Shown here: in pieces, positions 58,206 through 64,000 of the stretch
Position numbering within the stretch: position 1 is the first letter of the stretch
Layout: each line of letters begins with the position of its first letter
Source of the DNA: Capsicum annuum
Taxonomy: Eukaryota > Streptophyta > Magnoliopsida > Solanales > Solanaceae
Assembly: GCF_002878395.1 (NCBI RefSeq)
Contig: NW_025856414.1
Location: forward strand, 22,667-86,666
DNA length: 64,000 nt
Reading direction: 5' to 3'
Notes under the pieces: generated by a model
Databases searched by the model: none
Told to the model about the DNA's origin: nothing
The model's input: only the letters and a program-made list of their open reading frames with translations
Program-made: the position numbers and the translations under genes

Positions 58206-59390
58206 TGCTTAGCTGATAATATGACAAAAGAACAGTTGCAATTTATATTTTCATCCATTTGATAATTTCAAGAGCTCTGGCAACTGCACGGGATTCACAT
58301 ACTACAGCAAGTTATCTCTCTTCTTAAGATATATTGAAAGCATGCTAAGGCAATATAACATAATTAATTACATCCATATTGCTAAGGAAGTAATTATACT
58401 CAATCTGCCTTTCAATCTTGTTTTTGGTTTCGATCAGATCAATAGAAGTGGACCTAATTGAAACCACAAATAAGAAGGCATTGGATGCAATTTAAAATTC
58501 AGAAATTGCCACTTTTTCTTGAGTCTTTATTTTAACTTCATTTGTTCTTGGCGTAAGTTTTATTAACTTACTGTACATCATTTCAACCCTTGGTGCCTAC
58601 AAAGCCACTTTCTTGGTGTTCTATTGTTTTCTCTGTAGGTGATCATTCTGACCACGCTAACTAGTTACAGTTCCTTAGAAAATTGGCCAGCTGCACTACT
58701 TTTCTTTGAGAGAGACGACAGATGGATTTTCATTACTGGATACACTTTCATATTTGTGGTTGATTCAGATTTCTCATGTTTTAAGTCATCTTCATCAGCC
58801 AGATTTGCTAGAAGTTCCTTACTTTCTACCCTATGTTTCCTTTTCAATTAGGTCTTAGATGATATAGTCTTTCTTTAACTCCTGTTTCCCTCATAGGTAA
58901 TCTTCTATGGCTCCTACTGGTGTATAATCATCTTCTTGAACAACCCATCCATTTAAATTTGGATCAGGTGAATTTCAATTTGTTTTCCATTCTTTTTTGT
59001 TAAAGTGGGAGGCTTTGAAGGACTTCTCAGAGTCTAATGCACCCTTAAAGTTAAGTTCAATAGGTAATGGACCTCTGCAATGACACCAAATATTGATCCC
59101 TTCTCAAAACTTGACACGCATAAACATGAGCAGCAACTATTATTAATTCATAACAGGGTATCAACACTATCTTTGTGGCCCTTCGGCCTTGTCAATTTGA
59201 ACCTATCACAGTTAATTATATAATGCAGGATCTTATTTGAATGATTAATGCCTAATCGGTTAAAAATTGCATTCACAAAATCATTGTACTTTATGTGAAC
59301 GTGTTGTCTCAATGACCTTATCAGTAATACATAACTTCCATACATGAAAGTGAATCCATCCATCTGCACGCACCTTATTCTTCCTAGCCC
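58206..59390 (-). repeat. Large palindrome, right arm (1.2 kb)
   Basis: Inverted copy of 57010-58188, separated from it by only 17 bases (58189-58205). On the minus strand it holds the better kept gene fragment at 59148-59369 and pieces such as GWVVQEDDYTPVGAIEDYL (about 58910-58965) and LSSLSKKSSAAGQFSKEL (58665-58720). Confidence 0.85.
59148..59369 (-). pseudogene. Fragment resembling the N-terminus of a Mutator-like transposase
   Basis: The 73-codon frame contains VHIKYNDFVNAIFNRLGINH, then NKILHYIINCDRFKLTRPKG and DSVDTLL. The pattern of an aromatic-Asx-Asp-Phe run, a Leu-Gly-Ile-Asp/Asn-His step and a later Asp-Val-Asp is like the PB1-like N-terminus of plant MULE transposases as I remember it. 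No catalytic DDE region is visible. The related copy in the left arm (57075-57250) carries the same piece in the other orientation. The family assignment is tentative. Confidence 0.35.
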
Positions 59391-59404
59391 ATCTATGGCT
59401 TATT

Positions 59405-59645
59405 TTTAATAAACAGATGACTAACCTGTTGCAACAGATGACACATTTGTTAAAATTATCAAACAATTATAGACATTTGTTACAACAGATGATCAATCTA
59501 TTGCAAAATATATTCTATCTGTTTGATAATTTTCTATCTGTTTGATAATTTTTAACATATTGACAATCTGTTGCAACAAATGTATATATCTGTTTGATTA
59601 TTTCCAACATTTAAGTCATATGTTGCAATAGATTACCCATCTATA
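59405..59645 (+). repeat. CAACAGATG repeat tract, copy 5
   Basis: Units include ACCTGTTGCAACAGATGACAC, CTGTTTGATAATTTTC (twice) and TTGCAATAGATTACCCATC. It borders the right arm of the palindrome, as copy 4 borders the left arm. Confidence 0.75.
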
Positions 59646-59793
59646 AGATTTATTTTAAAGAAATTTTCTTTTCTTTTTGAAATAGAATAAAGATAAAATA
59701 TTGTATTTAGATCCTTTTTTAATTTGCATATTCGAAAAGTCATTTGTTTTATTTAATTAAGGGATGTAATTATACATAACTCCACTTCTAGAT

Positions 59794-60006
59794 ATGGTTG
59801 ATCCAGATTTGGATAAGGTGATTTTGTGCAACTCCTTGCGGGAACTTGAAAGGCAGATTCATGAATTCCAGTGGGAGTTAGGCGTCATGAAAGCAAGGCT
59901 AAGGAGGCCCCTGCTATTGCAGGATGACAATTGGCCGGTTGACAACAAAAACAACAGAAACAAGAACAACAACAATAATAATAATAATGGTAATAATAAT
60001 AATTAG
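59794..60006 (+). CDS. Hypothetical short protein with Asn-rich end
   Basis: A 70-codon frame reads MVDPDLDKVILCNSLRELER, then QIHEFQWELGVMKARLRRP and an Asn-rich tail encoded by an AAC/AAT microsatellite (59943-60003). The first 50 residues look amphipathic with a heptad-like Leu/Ile pattern, possibly a coiled coil. I do not recognise it. It may be an exon of the same unit as 60210-60305, where the CAACAGATG-like repeat reads RIDHMLQQMVNLLRQMDHI. Confidence 0.3.
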   Translation: MVDPDLDKVILCNSLRELERQIHEFQWELGVMKARLRRPLLLQDDNWPVDNKNNRNKNNNNNNNNGNNNN

Positions 60007-60224
60007 ATTATATTTTTTCTTTTAATGTATGTATTTTATTTTATTATATCAGATCTACCTAAGGGAGGAACCTAATGTATGAGTTATTTTTTATTGTATA
60101 TTTGTATACAATGGATTCAAAAATCTATATTTGGTCGACTTTGAATTGTGAATTTTATTTATTATTTAATTTTCATTCTGTTTATTCTTTATTTTCAATA
60201 TTTCGACGGTTGGAGGTAGGCATT

Positions 60225-60308
60225 GAGCGTTTGTGGCAACGGATAGACCATATGTTACAACAGATGGTTAATCTATTGCGACAAATGGATCATATATTGC
60301 TATAGATT
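60225..60308 (+). repeat. CAACAGATG repeat tract, copy 6, in an open frame
   Basis: Units GGCAACGGATAGACCATATG, TTACAACAGATGGTTAATC and TTGCGACAAATGGATCATA are in one open frame that starts at IFRRLEVGIERLWQ and ends at 60305. The translated repeat has a seven-residue rhythm (HMLQQMV, NLLRQMD). Confidence 0.6.
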
Positions 60309-60477
60309 ATTATTAATAAAAAAGGATTATTGTTATCAAAAGGGTGAAAAGTCATGACTTTTCAATTATTTAATATGAAAAATGGTTCATAAATAAATAA
60401 TAAGAAATAAATGAAAAACATAATTTATAACCGTAAAAAAATGGCTATTAAATTTTAATAACTAATGTTAATATTAA

Positions 60478-61320
60478 TGTAACGCCTAAAAAATGGGTCC
60501 CGAGACATCACACAGTGCTTAGGTTCACAAGTGATCCCAAGCTAACCCTTCTACTGGCATAACTTATAAACAACTGAATAAAACACATAAATCTGAAGAA
60601 AATATGGAAAAACATAAATCTCTTCCAAACTTGATCAATACAAATATGTATTAATATGACTAAAACTCTGCTTTTACAAAACAACGCTACTGACTGTCTA
60701 TGAAGCCTCTACTAGTATTGACTATAGGTAGCCGGGACATGACCCCCAACTATCCCAAGTCAATATGACTAAATAAAGAAAAATAAAATATTGCTCGAAC
60801 TGTATAACTGAATCGAGCCCTTAAATCAAAAGAACTCATCACCTGCTGACTGGAAGCTACAAACTGTCTGAATATGGATGTGTGCCACAACTCATACCTA
60901 CATTATGAGATAATATAGCAAATAGACATACATATGGATCAGTACTTTAAGGATGTACTGAGTATATGAGGGTGACTACATAAGCAAAAGATTATCTCAT
61001 CATCATAATTTGTAAAACAATGCATGCTAAATGTAAATGACTCACATAAGCTGAAATATCTTAAATACTAAAAACTGAAGTCATGCATAGCAAATCAAAA
61101 TTTATAAAACTAGTGTCATAACATTTAGTTCTATAACTTGTACTTTCTCTTTAAATCATGCTGGCTAAGTGTAGAAAGAGCTCACGTTTGAATCTAAAAT
61201 CTAAAAACTGAAAACTATAACTTTTATCTTTTCATAAAGCATAATCTGAATAAATATGTGAGCCTTTACGCTTAGTCTTATAAAAGATTTTCCATCATTC
61301 CTTTCTTTTGAAACTTAGAG
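60478..61320 (-). mobile_element. E10: LTR fragment of the E2/E5 family, minus strand
   Basis: It starts TGTAACGCC. Its last 130 bases are the reverse complement of the E2 LTR around 18180-18310 (TTTACGCTTAG, AAAGATTTTCC). It is cut at 61320 by E11 and its remainder lies outside the window. The left flank ATTAA is a possible target site. Confidence 0.7.
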
Positions 61321-63331
61321 TGTAAGACCCCGTAAAATTCTATAGCTTAATTCAGTTCTTTAAGCTTGTCAAGGGATCCCAGACTTAGAAAATTCTAGCT
61401 AGGTTCCAAGACTTAGCCTATTATTGGCCTTCAAAAGTTTGAAATCTTATTTTGACACCTTAACGTCCTTTAATGATCAATATTTTTAATAATTCATGAT
61501 CAAGAAAGTCAATGGGTGTTCCCGGACAAGTTTCAATTTTGGAACACATTTAGATCATGTTCGGAATCCCAAAGAAGTAGACCAACGCGATCATGGCACA
61601 CCGCATTGCCAATCGCATTGTTCAACATTTGTGCAGGCTACCAGAGCCAAAATTTCTAAGACTCGATGCAATCATGGCACACCACATTGCCAATCACGTT
61701 GTTCAACATTTGTGCAGGCTGCCAGAGCCAAAACTTCTGAGACTCAACGCGATAATGGTGCAATGCACCGAGTATCATGTCGTTGCCATCAAAGTGCCGC
61801 ATCACTTATAGCGTCGGCACCCAGTTTTTAGTCATTAAATGACTACGTCCATAAGGGCAAAAGGGTCAATTTCCCATCCCCTGCATAAGTCTAAATCATG
61901 GGATTAAGCCCCAATTTCAACCTAAATACACTTATCCTCTCAAATCTATCAAGAATAAGCTTAGGGTTTTCAAATGAGGATCCAATTTCCAGAATTTCAC
62001 CATTAGTTTTCAAGAATCTTTCATCCAAGGTATGCATAGTGAAGATTTATGGATTCTTTTCATCCATAAAGCTCAAGAACCCTATTTCAAATTATAAATC
62101 ATGATGTTTATGTTGTGGGTTGTTTTGTAACCATGTTTATCTTATTGTACGATTCCCAAATTAGAATCATTACGTGTTTTTCATGAAATTACGTTAGCAT
62201 GCAAGTTGAAATCCATGATTTGAGTTGTTTATGATGTGTAATTTGATGATTACACCTATACCCTAAGTTGTGAATGTATGGTGTTTGACAAAATGCCTAA
62301 GAGGATAGAAATTGTGTATTATAGCTCAATTGTGACCTATATGATAAATGTATGTTTTACCCTTATGTTCAAATGACTCCCATGCTATTATGGTGCAATG
62401 TAGATGTTTGTTGGAATGATCATGATGTTAGAGTATGAAATTATGATGTTGATTATATGCATTCCTACCATGTAAAGTATTATGATAACTATGTGCTTCA
62501 TAAAATCCCCAACTTATTGTATGATGGATTGTTGATATTGGTTATGTGTTCAAGAAGTGTCAAGTCTTGTCAGTTTTATGCTATCGAGTCCTTGGGGTAC
62601 TTTCACCCGACAATTTAGTTGTATGCCTAGAGCCAGTGTCATGTTTTCACGATATCCTCAGTTAAGTCATGTTTGATAGAATTCATTCAATCTTGTTACT
62701 CAGGAAAACTCAGTAAAATCAATAATCTTAGTAATCTCAGAAAGCTTAGTACTTCAGTAATCTCAGTAGTATTCCGTCAGTCAATGGAACTCAATGAACT
62801 AAGACCAGTTCAGTTCAGTTAATTATGTTTAGTGTCTATTCAGATGGGAGTAAAAATTAGCACCGAGTGAACCCAAGGATGAGGGCACACACAGACAGTT
62901 GGGGGTGTAATCCTTAGAAGCAATCTTTGCATTCTAGAACTATGTAGCCAGCATAGGTTGAGACATCAACACTGACAGATGAGGGTTGATGAGGTGGATA
63001 AACACTGTCAGATGAGGGTCCCACTGTTCTCTTTTGGGGACATTGTTAGATGAGGGTCACTCACATCTTGTCTTTACTAGTGGCGCAGGATTGACATCCT
63101 TCTAGTTGGGGTTACAGATTAGACCCCAACCTAGCTATATTTCTTTATTTAGGCCATGTCGGTTAGATAACTACTTCCCACAGTTACAGTCTCAATCTCA
63201 GTCTCAGTAAAAGAACTCAAACAGTTCTTCCGAATCCAGGACTATTAGATACAGTCAACTCAGAATGGTACAGAACTCAGTTAGTTCCATTAGAACCTAG
63301 ACTGTCAGGTACAGTTGCTCAGTATCAGCTA

Positions 63332-63579
63332 CTCCTTCCATTTTAAAAAGAATGACCTACTTTGACTTGGCACAAAGTTTAAGAAAATAGAGAAGACTTT
63401 TGAATCTTGTGGCCTTAAATTAAAGTTGTGTCAAATGTACCAAAATGCCCTTTAATCTTGTGGTCCTAAACATGCCATGTGAAAAGTTGAAATTAAAGTA
63501 TTGCCAAAAAATGAAAGGGGTTGTTTTGTTTAAATAGACTAAAAAGGAAAGTAGGTCACTCTTTTTGAAATGGAGGGAG
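63332..63579. mobile_element. Stowaway-like MITE
   Basis: A 248-bp element with terminal inverted repeats CTCCTTCCATTTTAAAAAG and, at the other end, the complement CTTTTTGAAATGGAGGGAG. TA is duplicated on both sides (63330-63331 and 63580-63581). The inner part of the repeat (GAATGACCTACTTT) also pairs. This is the Tc1/mariner-derived Stowaway pattern. It has no coding capacity and would need a mariner transposase from elsewhere. It sits in the E11 LTR. Confidence 0.9.
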
Positions 63580-63874
63580 TATATCCATTATCAGTGACTC
63601 ATGTTATCAGTAACCAGACTCAACAGTCAGTTCCATCATAAATTCATTAACAGTCACTTATTCATGCATGTATTCTCACATTCACATTTACAGTCAGTTA
63701 GCATTGTTCATGAATTTGAACCCTTTGTATTCAGCCTATCTCACATGTATACTAGTGCATTCCATCGTACTGATGTATTTACGCTATGGTGTTTTATTCT
63801 ATACCATAGGTTCAGAAGCACGATCTCTAGAGCATCAGTAGCATTTCAGTTTCAGCAGTCAGAGTTACCAGTGA

Positions 63875-63893
63875 GTCCTTATCCTTCAAGGAC
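63875..63893 (+). promoter_or_regulatory. Conserved LTR stem-loop, E11 copy
   Basis: GTCCTT-ATCCTTC-AAGGAC: a perfect stem with a T-A pair where E4b has C-G at the loop-closing position. It is followed 57 bases later by the palindrome GGGACATGTCCC. Confidence 0.5.
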
Positions 63894-64000
63894 ATAATAA
63901 TTACTTTATTTCTTCATTACTTAGTTTATTTCAGTAATTGGAGTTAGTTGGGGACATGTCCCATCAACTCCTTATTCAGATAGTTTAGAGGCTTTCAGAC

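Larger units (their letters stand above)
61321..64000 (+). mobile_element. E11: LTR of the E4 family, runs off the window
   Basis: It starts TGTAAGACCCCG. The segment 62578-62680 is the reverse complement of E4 at about 37010-37100 (CTGGCTCTAG, TTGTCGGGTA). An 81-bp segment is duplicated near 61591-61752. The perfect stem-loop is at 63875-63893 and the palindrome GGGACATGTCCC at 63951-63962. The open frames at 61496-61831 and 63601-63897 lie in the LTR. Confidence 0.75.

Noticed and set aside
61496..61831. Cys/His-rich frame that could suggest a zinc-binding protein
   Set aside because: The Cys and His pattern comes from an 81-bp duplication of the CG-rich LTR block and does not match any zinc-finger spacing.
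1..64000. tRNA, rRNA or organelle-derived segments
   Set aside because: None seen on reading. The TGGTATCAGAGCC words are retrotransposon primer sites, not tRNA genes.

Overview
This window is plant nuclear DNA, AT-rich and almost entirely made of transposable elements. Ty3/gypsy polymerases with a C-terminal chromodomain-like tail, tRNA-Met-type primer sites, long LTRs (2-2.6 kb), a Stowaway-like MITE and a decayed DUF1985-type plant gene all point to a repeat-rich eudicot genome. Solanaceae, perhaps pepper (Capsicum), is my best guess from the look of the LTRs and of the CAACAGATG repeats, but this is inference. I see no intact host gene, rRNA, tRNA or CRISPR array. One 100-N assembly gap lies at 26375-26474.

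Layout. 1-1680: end of a minus-strand LTR (E8) inserted in another LTR. 1681-9183: minus-strand element E7, with gag and a protease relic but no reverse transcriptase. 9184-15449: 3' fragments and LTRs of further elements (E6, E5). 15540-16645 and 52996-53539: two halves of one minus-strand DUF1985-type gene, split by the insertion of E2. 16646-52990: E2, a plus-strand gypsy element with target duplication TACTT. E2 was entered by two others. E1 (18746-about 30627) has only a gag gene and sits in the E2 5' LTR; it was in turn entered by E9 (22940-30256, minus strand). E3 (35635-50466, target duplication CAGAA) sits just after the E2 pol; its 5' LTR was entered by solo LTR E4 (35741-41129, target duplication CATTT), which holds another solo LTR, E4b (37984-40851). 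This gives a readable order of events: host gene/MULE, then E2, then E1 and E3, then E9 and E4, then E4b.

53.5-60.3 kb is different. It holds repeated CAACAGATG/hairpin tracts, a Gly/Val-rich minisatellite, six copies of a very regular 165-166 bp satellite, and a 2.4-kb palindrome (arms 57010-58188 and 58206-59390, loop 17 nt) whose arms carry a gene fragment that I tentatively place with the N-terminus of Mutator-like transposases. Together with the DUF1985-type gene this looks like the remains of a Mutator-like element carrying a captured gene. The palindrome is the most interesting object here: it has the layout of a hairpin-RNA silencing locus comparable to Mu killer of maize. 60478-64000: a minus-strand LTR (E10) entered by a plus-strand LTR (E11), which carries a 248-bp Stowaway-like MITE with TA duplication.

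All polymerase and gag genes here are broken by stops, frameshifts or deletions. Across LTRs of different families I see a shared small stem-loop (GTCCTY, 7-nt loop, RRGGAC) just before a GGGACATGTCCC-like palindrome. It tolerates paired base changes and may be a functional RNA or DNA element.
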